Shown: positions 1 to 10,886, numbered from the stretch's first letter. The stretch is 64,000 nucleotides of DNA from Streptomyces tirandamycinicus (GCF_003097515.1 NZ_CP029188.1:2300001-2364000); one strand, 5' to 3'. Notes: generated from the sequence alone by a model not told the origin. Numbers and translations are program-made.

Positions 1-253
1 TTTCCAACCCTACCAGATCCGTTTTCCGTTCCGTTTCCGGTTCGGAATCCATTTCCAGTGGCCGTTGGAGGGCCTGTCGCCTTTCGGCTGCCTTTCGACG
101 TCCTCGACGTTATCAGAATCTTCCGCAGCCGAGCCAATCGGCTTCGCGATCCGGATAAGGATTCGAGGATGGCTTCCCCGGAAATGCCATTTCCGTAGGA
201 AGCGAGAGAGACACCAGACGGTGACGCTCGGAAGGGTGTCCCTCCGAGGCAAC
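1..253 (-). ncRNA. Probable rRNA operon leader (16S gene expected left of window)
   Basis: This stretch is AT-richer than the rest of the window. Read on the minus strand it carries the string TTCTGATAA followed by GTCG (about 124-107), with GAAAGG- and GGAAACGG-type runs. That resembles, from memory, the leader and spacer of Streptomyces rRNA operons. It lies directly downstream of a near-consensus promoter. An open reading frame of about 80 codons (252 to 10) exists, but its third-position GC is only about 70 percent and it starts with TTG, so I do not call it a gene. The 16S gene would begin beyond base 1. This is an inference from pattern memory. Confidence 0.55.
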
Positions 254-259
254 CGTTAG

Positions 260-288
260 AATCTACCTCCCCACACTGCCTGTGTCAA
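260..288 (-). promoter_or_regulatory. Strong vegetative promoter driving leftward (probable rrn promoter)
   Basis: On the minus strand there is TTGACA (288-283), a 17-base spacer and TAGATT (265-260). This is the best sigma70/HrdB-like match seen in the window. It points away from the spoIIM-like gene into the low-GC leader. Confidence 0.75.
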
Positions 289-305
289 TGGGCCGTGGGC
301 GAAGA

Positions 306-322
306 GGAGACTAGCAGTCTCC
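306..322 (-). terminator. Short hairpin after the spoIIM-like gene
   Basis: A perfect 7-bp stem, GGAGACT (306-312) with AGTCTCC (316-322), and a 3-base loop lies 17 bases past the stop of the SpoIIM-like gene. There is no T-run. It separates that gene from the downstream strong promoter. Confidence 0.4.
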
Positions 323-338
323 ACCCCGTGGTCGCACA

Positions 339-1346
339 TCAGGCCGCCGTCGGTACCTCGGCGCTGCGGTCCGAAGCGTCGATGTCTCCTGTCTCGCCGG
401 CTCGGGCCGCTCGGCCGCCAAGGATGTAGACATAGGCGAGGAAGGCCAGCTCGGCGACGACCCCGATGGTGATCCTGGCCCAGGTCGGAAGCCCCGAGGG
501 CGTCACGAAGCCCTCGATCACGCCCGAGACGAAAAGGACCAGGGCGAGTCCGATGGCCATGCCGATCGCGGCACGGCCCTGCTGGGCGAGTGCGGCCCGC
601 CTGGTCGTCGGTCCAGGGTCGATCACGGTCCAGCCGAGACGGAGACCGGTGCCGGCGGCGACGAAGACCGCGGTGAGTTCGAGGAGGCCGTGCGGCAGGA
701 CGAGGCCCAGGAACGTGTCGAGACGTCCCGCCGACGACATCAGGCCGATCCCGATGCCGAGGTTGGCCATGTTGAGGAAGAGGATCCAGAGCACCGGCAC
801 ACACAGGAAGGCACCGAAGACCAGGCAGAACGCGGCGGCCTGGGCGTTGTTCGTCCAGACCTGGGCGGCGAACGACGCCGCGGGGTGGCTTGAGTAGTAC
901 GTCTCGTACTGCCCGCCGGGACGGGTGAGCTCACGCAGTTCGTCGGGGGCGGCGATGGCCGCCTGGACCTCGGGGTGGGTACCGATCCACCAGCCGATGA
1001 CGGCGGCGAGCAGCGTGGAGAGAACGGCGGTGGGGATCCACCAGTGCCGGGAGCGGTAGACCGCCGCCGGGAAGCCCGCGGTCAGGAAGCGGATCGCGTC
1101 CCTCCATGAGGCGCGGCGGGTTCCGGTGACCACGGCCCGGGCACGGGCGACGAGTTGGGTCAGCCTGGCGGTGATCGCGGGGTCGGGTGCGCTGGACTGG
1201 ATCAGTGAGAGATGGGTGGCGGTGCGCTGGTAGAGCGCGACGAGCTCGTCCGCCTCGGCACCGCTGAGACGGCGCCCACGGCCCAGGAGGTGGTCGAGGC
1301 GGTCCCATTCCGCCCGGTGGGTCATGGCGAAGACGTCGAGGTCCAT
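339..1346 (-). CDS. Stage II sporulation protein M (SpoIIM) family membrane protein
   Basis: 335 residues. The N-terminal third is soluble and helical (residues 1-100) and starts MDLDVFAMTHRAEWDRL, typical of actinobacterial SpoIIM-like proteins. Several hydrophobic membrane segments follow, roughly residues 105-125, 170-200, 205-235 and 250-305. In Bacillus SpoIIM belongs to the DMP peptidoglycan machinery used in engulfment. Actinobacterial homologues are usually found with RDD, MoxR and DUF58 proteins and their function is unproven. It is transcribed divergently from the RDD gene across a 176-base gap. An in-frame ATG seven codons in is possible, but the first ATG fits the family better. 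Confidence 0.88.
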   Translation of the reverse strand: MDLDVFAMTHRAEWDRLDHLLGRGRRLSGAEADELVALYQRTATHLSLIQSSAPDPAITARLTQLVARARAVVTGTRRASWRDAIRFLTAGFPAAVYRSRHWWIPTAVLSTLLAAVIGWWIGTHPEVQAAIAAPDELRELTRPGGQYETYYSSHPAASFAAQVWTNNAQAAAFCLVFGAFLCVPVLWILFLNMANLGIGIGLMSSAGRLDTFLGLVLPHGLLELTAVFVAAGTGLRLGWTVIDPGPTTRRAALAQQGRAAIGMAIGLALVLFVSGVIEGFVTPSGLPTWARITIGVVAELAFLAYVYILGGRAARAGETGDIDASDRSAEVPTAA

Positions 1347-1522
1347 GGTCGGCTGCTGCTCCAGGCACTGGTCCGGGCCCGCCGCGGGGGCGGTGCGTAC
1401 AACGACGCGTACATCCGCTTGTACTACTGCGGTGCGCCTGACGTCAGCTTGGCAGACTTGCGTACTGAGGGACCGCGAAGGCCGTGGAACGTCCCGAGGT
1501 CAGTGGAGAGAGGGTGGGCGCC

Positions 1523-2482
1523 GTGAGCGGGGTTGTGACCGGGGATGCCGTCGTACTGGGGCTTCAGCCGGCAAGGCTGCCGAGCCGCGCCCTGGCGGTG
1601 GTGATCGACCTCGCCCTCGTGCTGGCGGTGTACCTCCTGATATCCATCGGGCTGGCGATGGCGACGGCGTCGTTGGACCAGGCGGCGGCCACGGCGGTGT
1701 CGATCGCGTCGTTCGTCCTTGTCCTCGTCGGCGCGCCGATCGCCGTGGAGACGCTCAGCCACGGTCGTTCCCTGGGCAAGCTCGCGTGCGGGCTGCGGGT
1801 GGTCCGCGACGACGGAGGTCCGATCCGGTTCCGGCACGCGCTGGTGCGCGGGGCGATGGGGGTGGTGGAGATCCTGATGACCTTCGGAGCCGTCGCCTGT
1901 ATCGCCTCGCTGGTTTCGGCACGCGGACGGCGTCTCGGCGACGTGTTCGCCGGGACCCTGGTCGTCCGCGAGCGGATACCGGCCGCCCGGTCCCTGTACC
2001 TGCCTCCGCCGCCGCCCTGGCTGGTCGGGCGCTTCACCGAGGTCGACCTCTCCGGCGTGCCGGACGATCTGTGGCTCGCGGTACGCCAGTACCTGACGCG
2101 GATGAACCTGCTCGACGCGGAGGTGGGCCGGTCCCTGGCGGAGCGGCTGGCCGGTGACCTGGCCGCCTGCACGGGCACACCCGTGCCGCCGGGGGTGCCG
2201 GCCGGTGCGTACCTGGCTGCCGTGGTGCAGGAGCGGCAGACCCGGGACACGCGGCGGGCCTACGCGGCGCCGTCCCCTGCTCCGACGGTCACGGCGAACC
2301 CTTCACCCCGCGCGAGCGCCTCGGTCCCGATCGGCACCGCACCGCCCGTCGGCGATGCCGGAACGGCGCTGCCCGCCGTCCGGCCGACGGCGACGGCGCA
2401 CCCCGCGCCGGGGGCGGCCCGTGTCGACGGCGGTGCCGAGGAGTCGGGGCCGGCGGCGACCGGGTTCGCGCCGCCCGCCTGA
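1523..2482 (+). CDS. RDD-family membrane protein
   Basis: 319 residues from the GTG at 1523, which has a GGAGAGAGGG ribosome site just upstream. An in-frame GTG at 1484 would add 13 residues but lacks such a site. The RDD domain covers about residues 15-150: PARLPSRALA opens the first membrane helix, SHGRSLGKLACGLRVV is the conserved inter-helix signature, and GRRLGDVFAGTLVV closes the domain. The C-terminal half is cytosolic and ends in a Pro/Ala/Thr-rich disordered tail. RDD proteins are poorly characterised and often suggested to be transporters. It is divergent from the SpoIIM-like gene. Confidence 0.88.
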   Translation: MSGVVTGDAVVLGLQPARLPSRALAVVIDLALVLAVYLLISIGLAMATASLDQAAATAVSIASFVLVLVGAPIAVETLSHGRSLGKLACGLRVVRDDGGPIRFRHALVRGAMGVVEILMTFGAVACIASLVSARGRRLGDVFAGTLVVRERIPAARSLYLPPPPPWLVGRFTEVDLSGVPDDLWLAVRQYLTRMNLLDAEVGRSLAERLAGDLAACTGTPVPPGVPAGAYLAAVVQERQTRDTRRAYAAPSPAPTVTANPSPRASASVPIGTAPPVGDAGTALPAVRPTATAHPAPGAARVDGGAEESGPAATGFAPPA

Positions 2483-2664
2483 GGGCGGCTCGGGAGGCCG
2501 GACCGCGGCAGGGCCTGCTCCGGAGCGGCGTCCGGGATCAGGGCGGCCGTTCCCGGGAGGCTCTCGGGCAGCACGGGCTCGGGGCGAGCCCTCGTCCGGG
2601 ATGCCGCCGCTCCGGCGAACCCGTTCGCGTGGAGAGCGGCTCTCTCAGCTGACGGCGGACTCGT

Positions 2665-3279
2665 TCAGGTGAAGTGGGAGGGCGGGGTCTCGAGATCCTC
2701 CAGTTCGATGCCGGGCGCGGCGAGGACCACGTCGCCCGCGATGTGGACCGTGTACTGCTCGCCGGTGTCCAGGCAGCCGATCCGGTACTCGTCCACGGTC
2801 AGCGGGCCGTTGTCAGTGCCGTGCGCTTCACTCTTCACCAGGGCCCAGGACCGGTCGACGGTTCGGGGCGCGAGCACCGGATCGGTGAAGGCGACCAGGC
2901 GGACACGGGTCGCCGGGTCGCCGGGTGCGAGACGGAGCAGCCGGGCGGTGGCGACGAGGAAGGCGGGGGAGGTACCGGTGAAGGCGTGGGCACGGACATT
3001 GCCTTCGGCCGCGTGGGTGCCGGCGGGGTCGGTGCGTACCCAGGTGACGCCGTCGAGGGCGGCGCCACGTACCTGCCAGCCGGCGGCGTGGAGTTCGAGC
3101 CGGATGGGGCGGCCGCGTTCGTCGAGGGCCAGATCGACGGAGCCCGTGTGCTCGCCCGAGGGGGTGGTCCGCTGGGAGACGTAGCGCCAGCCGGAGGGGC
3201 CGGGCGCGCAGTGGAAGTGCTCTTCGCCGAGGGGGGTGTGATCGTGCGGATCATGGAGCGAATAGCGGCCGCGGGGCAT
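2665..3279 (-). CDS. Conserved protein of unknown function
   Basis: 204 residues if it starts at the ATG at 3279 (MPRGRYSLHDPHDH). The open frame extends upstream to 3360, but that part is Pro/His/Gly-rich and looks non-coding. No signal peptide or membrane segment is visible. The protein alternates short beta-like stretches with a few conserved-looking Trp and His residues (GWRYVSQ, GWQVRGAALDGVTWVR, RSWALVKSEAHG), suggesting a soluble beta-sandwich or lipocalin-like fold. That is a guess. It sits downstream of ahcY on the same strand, 136 bases past its stop and beyond a terminator-like hairpin, so it is probably transcribed separately. Confidence 0.7.
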   Translation of the reverse strand: MPRGRYSLHDPHDHTPLGEEHFHCAPGPSGWRYVSQRTTPSGEHTGSVDLALDERGRPIRLELHAAGWQVRGAALDGVTWVRTDPAGTHAAEGNVRAHAFTGTSPAFLVATARLLRLAPGDPATRVRLVAFTDPVLAPRTVDRSWALVKSEAHGTDNGPLTVDEYRIGCLDTGEQYTVHIAGDVVLAAPGIELEDLETPPSHFT

Positions 3280-3372
3280 GGGGGTGCCTGACTTCTCCGG
3301 AGTAATGGGCGGGCCCCCGACACGGGGGTGCGGGGGCCTGCCTTGGTGCGCGTGTGCCACTGCCGGGGGTGT

Positions 3373-3399
3373 GCCCTCCGGTCGTCGATGACCGGGGGC
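3373..3399 (-). terminator. Terminator-like hairpin after ahcY
   Basis: GCCCTCCGGTC (3373-3383) pairs with GACCGGGGGC (3390-3399), with a 6-base loop and one bulge or mismatch. It starts 16 bases past the ahcY stop. There is no T-run, as is usual in high-GC actinobacteria. Confidence 0.5.
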
Positions 3400-3414
3400 C
3401 CACCCCGCGGTGGA

Positions 3415-5214
<1,800 letters not shown>

Positions 5215-6192
5215 TCAGTGAGCCGTCTCGGGGCCGGGGCCGCCCGGGGTCGCGGCCGGGTCCGCGCCCGCCGCGGCGGCCTCCTCGCTGTAGATGTCGG
5301 GCTCCAGGTAGATGACGCGCGCGATCGGGACCGCGGTACGGATGCGGTCCTCGGCGGCGTTGATCGCCGCGGCGACCTGCTCCGCCGTGTTGTCGTGCCG
5401 CACCGCGATCTTGGCTGCCACCAGCAGCTCCTCGGGGCCGAGGTGCAGCGTGCGCATGTGGATGATGCCGGTCACCGCGTCGCCGTCGACCGTCGCCGCC
5501 TTGATCTTCTCGACATCCTCCACGCCCGCCGCCTCGCCGAGCAGCAGGGACTTCGTCTCGGCCGCGAGGACCAGCGCGATCAGGACGAGGAGGATGCCGA
5601 TGCACAGGGTGCCGATGCCGTCCCACACGCCGTTGCCGGTGATCAGGGCGAGTCCGACGCCGAAGAGGGCGAGGACCAGGCCGACGAGCGCACCGAGGTC
5701 CTCGAGGAGGACCACCGGGAGCTCGGGCGCCTTGGCGTGCCGGACGAACTCCTTCCAGGAGCGCTTGCCGCGCACCGCGTTGGACTCCTTGATGGCGGTG
5801 CGGAACGAGATGGTCTCCGCGATGATCGCGAAGACGAGCACACCGATCGGCCAGTACCAGTCCGTGATGGCGTGCGGGTGCACGATCTTCTCGTAGCCCT
5901 CGTAGATCGCGAACATGCCGCCGACCGAGAACAGCACGATCGAGACCAGGAAGGCGTAGATGTAGCGCTCGCGGCCGTAGCCGAAGGGGTGCTCCGGGGT
6001 CGCCGCCCGCTTGGCCTTCCTGCCGCCGAGGAGCAGCAGGCCCTGGTTCCCGGAGTCGGCGACCGAGTGGACGCTCTCCGCCAGCATCGACGAGGACCCG
6101 CTGAAGAGGAACGCCACGAACTTGGCTACTGCGATGGCGAGGTTCGCGACGAGGGCCGCGACGATCGCCTTGGTTCCGCCTGACGCGCTCAT
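5215..6192 (-). CDS. Cation diffusion facilitator (metal efflux) protein
   Basis: 325 residues with about six membrane helices in the first 210 and a cytosolic C-terminal domain. The family's metal site is visible as ESVHSVADSGNQ in helix 2 (His and Asp four apart) and LLEDLGALVG in helix 5. CDF proteins export Zn, Mn, Fe or Co using the proton gradient; the metal here cannot be told. The HSVAD/LEDLG subtype differs from the classical HD/HD zinc site, so a non-zinc substrate is possible. It is flanked by manA upstream and ahcY downstream on the same strand, with a strong hairpin separating it from manA. Confidence 0.92.
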   Translation of the reverse strand: MSASGGTKAIVAALVANLAIAVAKFVAFLFSGSSSMLAESVHSVADSGNQGLLLLGGRKAKRAATPEHPFGYGRERYIYAFLVSIVLFSVGGMFAIYEGYEKIVHPHAITDWYWPIGVLVFAIIAETISFRTAIKESNAVRGKRSWKEFVRHAKAPELPVVLLEDLGALVGLVLALFGVGLALITGNGVWDGIGTLCIGILLVLIALVLAAETKSLLLGEAAGVEDVEKIKAATVDGDAVTGIIHMRTLHLGPEELLVAAKIAVRHDNTAEQVAAAINAAEDRIRTAVPIARVIYLEPDIYSEEAAAAGADPAATPGGPGPETAH

Positions 6193-6303
6193 GGGTGCGT
6201 GGTGTCCCTTCGTTGCTGCGGTTCCCGGGACACCCGGAGCTTCCGGGGGCCCGGAGGGGTGTTCCCGGGGTGCCGGGTGCGAGGCTCCCGGGGTGCCCTG
6301 GGT

Positions 6304-6343
6304 GGGGCTCCTGCGTTACGGCGGGCATTGTTGCAGGAGCCCC
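6304..6343 (-). terminator. Terminator hairpin after manA
   Basis: A perfect 11-bp stem, GGGGCTCCTGC (6304-6314) with GCAGGAGCCCC (6333-6343), and an 18-base loop. It begins 13 bases past the manA stop. Confidence 0.7.
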
Positions 6344-6356
6344 GGCGGGCGCCGAG

Positions 6357-7508
6357 TCAGACCGCCACGGTGGCCCGGAAGACGGTACCCGTACCGGACA
6401 GTTCGACCTTTTCGCCCGCGGGAACGAACACCGACTCCCCTGGAGCGAGGGTGAGTTCCCCGGCCTCGGGCCGGCCCGCCGTCGCCAGCAGGATCTGCGG
6501 TGTGGGCAGGGTGAGGTCCACCGGAGCCGCGCCCCGCGGCCGTACGAAGCGGGAGAGCCGGAACTCGTCGATCGGGGTGTCGTACAGTTCCTCGCCCGAC
6601 GGCGAGGCCTCGGGCCGCAGCACGCCGGGGTCGCCCGCCTCGAAGCGCACGACGCGCAGGAGTTCGGGGACGTCGACGTGCTTGGGGGTCAGTCCGCACC
6701 GCAGAACGTTGTCGGAGTTCGCCATGATCTCCACGGCGAGTCCGCCGAGGTAGGCGTGCGGCACCCCGGCTCCGAGGAACAGCGCCTCACCGGGCTGCAG
6801 TCGTACGTGGTTCAGCAGCATGGCGGCGATCACGCCCGGGTCGCCGGGGAAGTGGTGGGCGATGGCGGCGAAGGGGGCGTAGGGCCCGCCGAGACGCTCC
6901 GCGGCCGCCGCGGCCTCGGCGACGGTGTGGGCCATCTCCTCCGGGTCGGCGGACAGGACCGCGGTCAGGACCTCGCGAAGCGCGGCCTCCTCGGGGTGTG
7001 CGTGGAGGAGGTCGACGTACGGCTTGAGGGAGTCGACGTCGAGAGCTCCGATGAGGTCGGCCGCCTCGACGGGCGGGCGGAAGCCGCAGAGGCCGTCGAA
7101 CGGGGTGAGCGCGCAGACCAGCTCGGGCTTGTGGTTGTCGTCCTTGTAGTTGCGGTGGGGCGCATCGAGGGGGACACCGGCCGCCTCCTCCGCGGCGAAC
7201 CCCGCCTGCGCCTGCGACCGGTCCGGGTGGACCTGCAGGGACAGGGGGGCGCCGGCGGCGAGCAGTTTGAGGAGGAAGGGGAGGCGCGGGCCGAAGGCCT
7301 CGAGGGCCGGGCGGCCGAGCTCGCGTGCCGGATCCGCGTCGATGATGTCGTGCAGGGAGCCACGGCCGGTCTGCGACGGGGCACCGGGATGGGCGCCCAT
7401 CCACATCTCCGCCTGCGGCAGGCCGGTCGGGGCGACGCCGAGGAGTTCCGGGATGAGCGTGGTGGAGCCCCAGGCGTAGGGGCGAACGGTGTTGGAGAGG
7501 CGGTCCAT
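6357..7508 (-). CDS. manA: Mannose-6-phosphate isomerase, class I
   Basis: 383 residues. It interconverts fructose-6-phosphate and mannose-6-phosphate, the entry to GDP-mannose. Zinc and active-site residues of the cupin-fold type I enzyme are visible: Gln and His in LSLQVHPD, Glu in NHKPELVCAL, His in GVPHAYLGG, and the NSDNVLRCGLTPKHVDV signature. Start MDRLSNTVRPYAWGS fits the family. It lies downstream of the SIS-domain protein and phosphomannomutase genes on the same strand, a mannose-phosphate block that would feed glycoprotein, phosphatidylinositol mannoside or wall-polymer synthesis. Confidence 0.96.
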   Translation of the reverse strand: MDRLSNTVRPYAWGSTTLIPELLGVAPTGLPQAEMWMGAHPGAPSQTGRGSLHDIIDADPARELGRPALEAFGPRLPFLLKLLAAGAPLSLQVHPDRSQAQAGFAAEEAAGVPLDAPHRNYKDDNHKPELVCALTPFDGLCGFRPPVEAADLIGALDVDSLKPYVDLLHAHPEEAALREVLTAVLSADPEEMAHTVAEAAAAAERLGGPYAPFAAIAHHFPGDPGVIAAMLLNHVRLQPGEALFLGAGVPHAYLGGLAVEIMANSDNVLRCGLTPKHVDVPELLRVVRFEAGDPGVLRPEASPSGEELYDTPIDEFRLSRFVRPRGAAPVDLTLPTPQILLATAGRPEAGELTLAPGESVFVPAGEKVELSGTGTVFRATVAV

Positions 7509-7645
7509 GAGGGGTGATCCTCGACTCGGTACGTGGCGGATGCGTGGCTGGTGGGTGTCTGCGGTGTGACCGGCGGTGTTGCGGTCCGGGCGGATGGGGC
7601 CTGTCCGCCGGAGGGACGCGGGGGCAGGTCCGCGACGGGGCCGTC

Positions 7646-7715
7646 ATCCGGGTGCCGGGGCCGGTGCACGGGTGCCGGAACCATCGTCCGGGTGCCGGGG
7701 CCGGTACGCGGGTGC
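7646..7715. repeat. Two-copy imperfect repeat, 40-base period
   Basis: TCCGGGTGCCGGGGCCGGT begins at 7646 and again at 7686, each followed by a variant of CGGGTGC. It lies in the gap between the SIS gene and manA. No function is evident. Confidence 0.6.
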
Positions 7716-7719
7716 GCGG

Positions 7720-8853
7720 TCAGGCGTGGCCGTTGCTCGCAAGGGCCAGGTACCCGGCGGCGAAGTCCGTCACCGCGAGGAGCTCGGCGAGGGTCTCCAG
7801 CGCGCTGCCGTCCTCCGGCTCCAGTTCGCTGATGGCGGTGTCGTGGCTGAGCGCGAGTTCGCGCGCGGCGGGGGCCGCCGTGAACCCGTTGTCCAGGCTG
7901 TCCCGCAGCAGCAGGACCCGCGCCCTGACGGCCTGGGGCTCATCGACACGGTCGCGGAAGAAGTCGTCCGGGTCGGCTCCGGCCGCGAAGTCGCCGGCGA
8001 GGAGCATGCCGTGGGCGGGCAGCGCCTCGGGCAGCTCGGCGGCGATGGCGGGCCGGCCGGCGAGCTCGGCCAGTACCGCGGCGAACCGGCGGCCGACGGG
8101 ACCTGCCGCGCCCTCCGTCCAGATCAGCGGGAGCGTGTCCGCGAGCTCGGCGGCGAGGGTCTTGGCGGGGTTGCTGTACGTCGCGATCGCCGGGCCGCAG
8201 CGCTCGGCGATGCTGTCGAGGCGGTCGGCCACGCCCTGCATCGCCTCAGGGGCGGCGGAGATCAGGCCGACCCGGTCGAGGAGCGCGAGAAGCGGGGTGA
8301 ACAGTGCCCAGAAGGCGCCGGGGCTCGCAGCGCTCGAGGTCTCCTCGTCCAGCTCGTGCGGCGCGGTCGCCATGGGGACGACGAGGCCGTGGACGCGGGC
8401 GACGGCGTCGGAGAGGGGGGAACGCTGCGGAGCGACGGCGACGACGGTGCAGCCGCGCCGGTACGCCTGCTCGGCGAGCAGGGCGAGGCCCGGCTCGCTG
8501 CCGTCGGTCGTGGCGATGAGGAGGAGGTCGACGGAGCCGGCCCAGCCGGGGAGCGCCCAGCGGAGGGCGCCTGCCGCCGGGGCGACGCCGGTGGGGTGGA
8601 GACGGGTGACGGGTGCGGTGGGTCCGGCAAGTTCGGCGAGGAGGTCGGCGACGCCCGTGGCCGCGGTGCCGGGGCCCGCGATCAGCACGGCGCGCGGGCG
8701 GCCCTCCGGGGTCAGCTCGGCGATGCCGGCCTCGGCCGCGTGCCGGGCGGCGGTGCGTACGCGTGCCCCGGCCTCCGCGGCGCCGCGGAGCAGACCGCGA
8801 CGGTCGGCGCGGGCGAGGGCTTCCGGGGCGTCGAGGAGTGACTCGTCGAGCAT
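7720..8853 (-). CDS. SIS-domain protein, phosphoglucose/phosphomannose isomerase-like
   Basis: 377 residues with two SIS (sugar isomerase) folds. The first spans about residues 50-180 (VLIAGPGTAATGVADLL, then LLLIATTDGSEPGLALLAEQA). The second covers the C-terminal half and ends in AELLAVTDFAAGYLALAS, the terminal signature of bifunctional phosphoglucose/phosphomannose isomerases. Placement between manB and manA supports a role in hexose-phosphate interconversion. It could instead be a binding protein, since catalytic residues are not securely identifiable by eye. Start MLDESLLDAPEAL at 8853 follows the Trm112-like gene by 51 bases. Confidence 0.88.
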   Translation of the reverse strand: MLDESLLDAPEALARADRRGLLRGAAEAGARVRTAARHAAEAGIAELTPEGRPRAVLIAGPGTAATGVADLLAELAGPTAPVTRLHPTGVAPAAGALRWALPGWAGSVDLLLIATTDGSEPGLALLAEQAYRRGCTVVAVAPQRSPLSDAVARVHGLVVPMATAPHELDEETSSAASPGAFWALFTPLLALLDRVGLISAAPEAMQGVADRLDSIAERCGPAIATYSNPAKTLAAELADTLPLIWTEGAAGPVGRRFAAVLAELAGRPAIAAELPEALPAHGMLLAGDFAAGADPDDFFRDRVDEPQAVRARVLLLRDSLDNGFTAAPAARELALSHDTAISELEPEDGSALETLAELLAVTDFAAGYLALASNGHA

Positions 8854-8904
8854 GGGGGTGGGCCTCCGATTCGCCGAACAGCCGGACAGGTGGGGGCTCG
8901 ACGC

Positions 8905-9087
8905 CTACGCGGGGCGGCGGGCCTCGTCCACGAGCAGTACGGGGATGCCGTCCCGTACGGGGTACGCCAGGCCGCAGTCCTTGCCGGTGCAGATCAGCTC
9001 GGGGGTTTCGGCAGCCGTCGCGTCCTCGAGCGGGGCGTGGCAGGCCGGACAGGCGAGGATCTCCAGAAGGCCGGCTTCGAGCGGCAT
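8905..9087 (-). CDS. Trm112-like small zinc-ribbon protein
   Basis: 60 residues from [20 protein letters not shown] at 9087, with an AAAGGACG ribosome site. The open frame runs 71 codons further upstream, but that part is repeat-rich and non-coding. Cys residues in ACPACHAP and [21 protein letters not shown] form the four-cysteine ribbon of the Trm112/YcaR family. In eukaryotes Trm112 activates methyltransferases; the bacterial role is unclear. Conserved position between manB and the SIS gene suggests co-transcription with the mannose block. Confidence 0.9.
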   Translation of the reverse strand: MPLEAGLLEILACPACHAPLEDATAAETPELICTGKDCGLAYPVRDGIPVLLVDEARRPA

Positions 9088-9509
9088 GGGATCGTCCTTT
9101 CGAACATGCGGATGGGGCCACGTCAGCCTACCGCCGGGGCGCAGCCTGCGCGGCTCGGCGTGCGGTGGGGCGGGTGGGGTGGATGCGGTGGATGGGGTGC
9201 CGCGTGGTGGCCGGGTGCGTCCCTCGGCGGCTCCGGGATCCGGCGCGATCCTGAGGGAGGGGATCGGGCGCGGGCCACGCCCGACGGCAGCGGCCTCCAT
9301 CCCGGGACGGGACGGGACGCCGACGCGGGAGGCCCGCGCCGCCGGTCGGTGCGCAGTGGGCCCGTGCCGCAGACCCGTGCGCGGCAGACCCGTGCGCGGC
9401 AGACCCGTGCGCGGCAGACCCGCGGGCCGGTGCGCCGCGGGCCGGTGCGCCGCGGCCGCCGGTTCGGGGACCGACCGGCCGCGGACGGCATCCTTCCCGG
9501 CAGGTGGCT
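9088..9509. repeat. Intergenic gap with two adjoining 15-bp tandem repeats
   Basis: 422 bases between manB and the Trm112-like gene. GCAGACCCGTGCGCG is repeated perfectly three times at 9369-9413 with a partial fourth, followed directly by two copies of GCGGGCCGGTGCGCC at 9422-9451. The rest is simple G/C-rich sequence. Overlapping open frames here are shadows and end inside the repeats. Confidence 0.75.
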
Positions 9510-10886
9510 TCAGCCGTTCCGGACCAGGCTGAGGACCTCGTCCCGCAGGGCCGACATCGTGGCCTCGTCACGGGCCTCGACATTGAGGCGGAGGAGGGGC
9601 TCGGTGTTCGAGGAGCGGAGGTTGAACCACCAGTCGGCGGTGGAGACGGTGAGGCCGTCGAGGGTGTCGAAGGTGACGCCGTCGCGGCCCGCGAAGGCCT
9701 CGCGGACGGCGGCCGTGCGGCCCGCCTGGTCCTCGACCGTGGAGTTGATCTCGCCGGAGGCGGCGTAGCGGTCGTACCGGCCGACCAGGTCGGACAGCGG
9801 TCCGTCGTGGGTCCCGAGGGCAGCCAGGACGTGGAGGGCGGCGAGCATGCCCGTGTCGGCGTTCCAGAAGTCGCGGAAGTAGTAGTGCGCGGAGTGCTCA
9901 CCGCCGAAGATGGCGCCGCTGCGGGCCATCTCCTCCTTGATGAAGGAGTGGCCGACCCGCGTCCGTACCGGCGTGCCGCCCTGTTCGCGCACGACCTCGG
10001 GCACCGACCACGAGGTGATCAGGTTGTGGATGACGACGCCGCCGCCGTTCCTTGCCAGCTCGCGTGCCGCGACCAGGGCCGTGATCGCCGACGGGGAGAC
10101 CCCTTCGCCGCGCTCGTCGACGACGAAGCACCGGTCGGCGTCGCCGTCGAAGGCCAGGCCGAGGTCCGCGCCCTCCTCCCGTACCCGCTTCTGGAGGTCC
10201 ACGAGGTTCTTGGGGTCGAGGGGGTTGGCTTCGTGGTTGGGGAACGTACCGTCCAGTTCGAAGTACATCGGGATGAGCTCGACCGGCAGGGACGCGAAGA
10301 CCTTCGGCACGGTGTGGCCGCCCATGCCGTTGCCCGCGTCCACGACCACCCTCAGCGGGCGGATCGTCGCCAGGTCCACCAGGGAGAGCAGGTGGGAGGC
10401 GTAGTCGTCGAGGGTGTCGCGCTCGGTCACCGACCCCGGGGCGGCCGCGGGGGCGGGAACACCGGACGCGCTCCAGGACTCGACCAGTTCCCGGATCTCC
10501 GTCAGACCCGTGTCCTGGCCCACCGGCGTCGCGCCCGCGCGGCACATCTTGATGCCGTTGTACCGGGCGGGGTTGTGGGACGCCGTGAACATCGCGCCCG
10601 GCAGCACGAGCTGCCCTGACGCCGAGTACAGCTGGTCCGTCGAGCAGAGACCGATCATGGTGACGTCGGCGCCGCGGGCGGCGGCGCCCCGGGCGAAGGC
10701 AGCGGAGAGGCCGGGCGACGAGGGCCGCATGTCGTGACCGACGACGATCGCGTCCGCGCCGGTGACCTGGACGAAGGCCGATCCGAACAGCTCGGCCAGC
10801 GACTCGTCCCACTGGTCCGGCACCACCCCGCGCACGTCGTACGCCTTCACGATCTGTGACAGATCAGCAGCAGAGGATGCAGCCAC
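9510..10886 (-). CDS. manB: Phosphomannomutase / phosphoglucomutase
   Basis: 458 residues from the GTG at 10886 ([20 protein letters not shown]), which has a GGGAAGG site. The frame's upstream extension is not family-like. It converts mannose-6-phosphate to mannose-1-phosphate. The four motifs of the alpha-D-phosphohexomutase family are present in order: phosphoserine loop TASHNP near residue 103, Mg-binding DGDADRC, sugar-binding GEHSAHYYF, and the phosphate-binding RSSNTEP near the C terminus. Together with manA and the NDP-sugar synthase near 25 kb it supplies nucleotide-activated mannose. Confidence 0.95.
   Translation of the reverse strand: MAASSAADLSQIVKAYDVRGVVPDQWDESLAELFGSAFVQVTGADAIVVGHDMRPSSPGLSAAFARGAAARGADVTMIGLCSTDQLYSASGQLVLPGAMFTASHNPARYNGIKMCRAGATPVGQDTGLTEIRELVESWSASGVPAPAAAPGSVTERDTLDDYASHLLSLVDLATIRPLRVVVDAGNGMGGHTVPKVFASLPVELIPMYFELDGTFPNHEANPLDPKNLVDLQKRVREEGADLGLAFDGDADRCFVVDERGEGVSPSAITALVAARELARNGGGVVIHNLITSWSVPEVVREQGGTPVRTRVGHSFIKEEMARSGAIFGGEHSAHYYFRDFWNADTGMLAALHVLAALGTHDGPLSDLVGRYDRYAASGEINSTVEDQAGRTAAVREAFAGRDGVTFDTLDGLTVSTADWWFNLRSSNTEPLLRLNVEARDEATMSALRDEVLSLVRNG

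Noticed and set aside
10..252. 80-codon open frame on the minus strand at the left edge
   Set aside because: TTG start, third-position GC about 70 percent instead of over 90, and position directly after an rrn-like promoter; better explained as rRNA leader.
250..340. tRNA gene next to the spoIIM-like gene
   Set aside because: The hairpin at 306-322 looks like an anticodon arm, but no T-arm or acceptor stem can be formed.
1484..1522. Earlier GTG start for the RDD protein
   Set aside because: No ribosome site and the added residues are not family-like; the GTG at 1523 has GGAGAGAGGG.
9369..9451. Tandem repeats considered as CRISPR
   Set aside because: Units are contiguous 15-mers with no spacers, and no cas genes are nearby.
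8890..9768. Open frame encoding RQTRA repeats
   Set aside because: Overlaps Trm112-like and manB genes antisense; the repeat is in intergenic DNA and no start or domain supports it.
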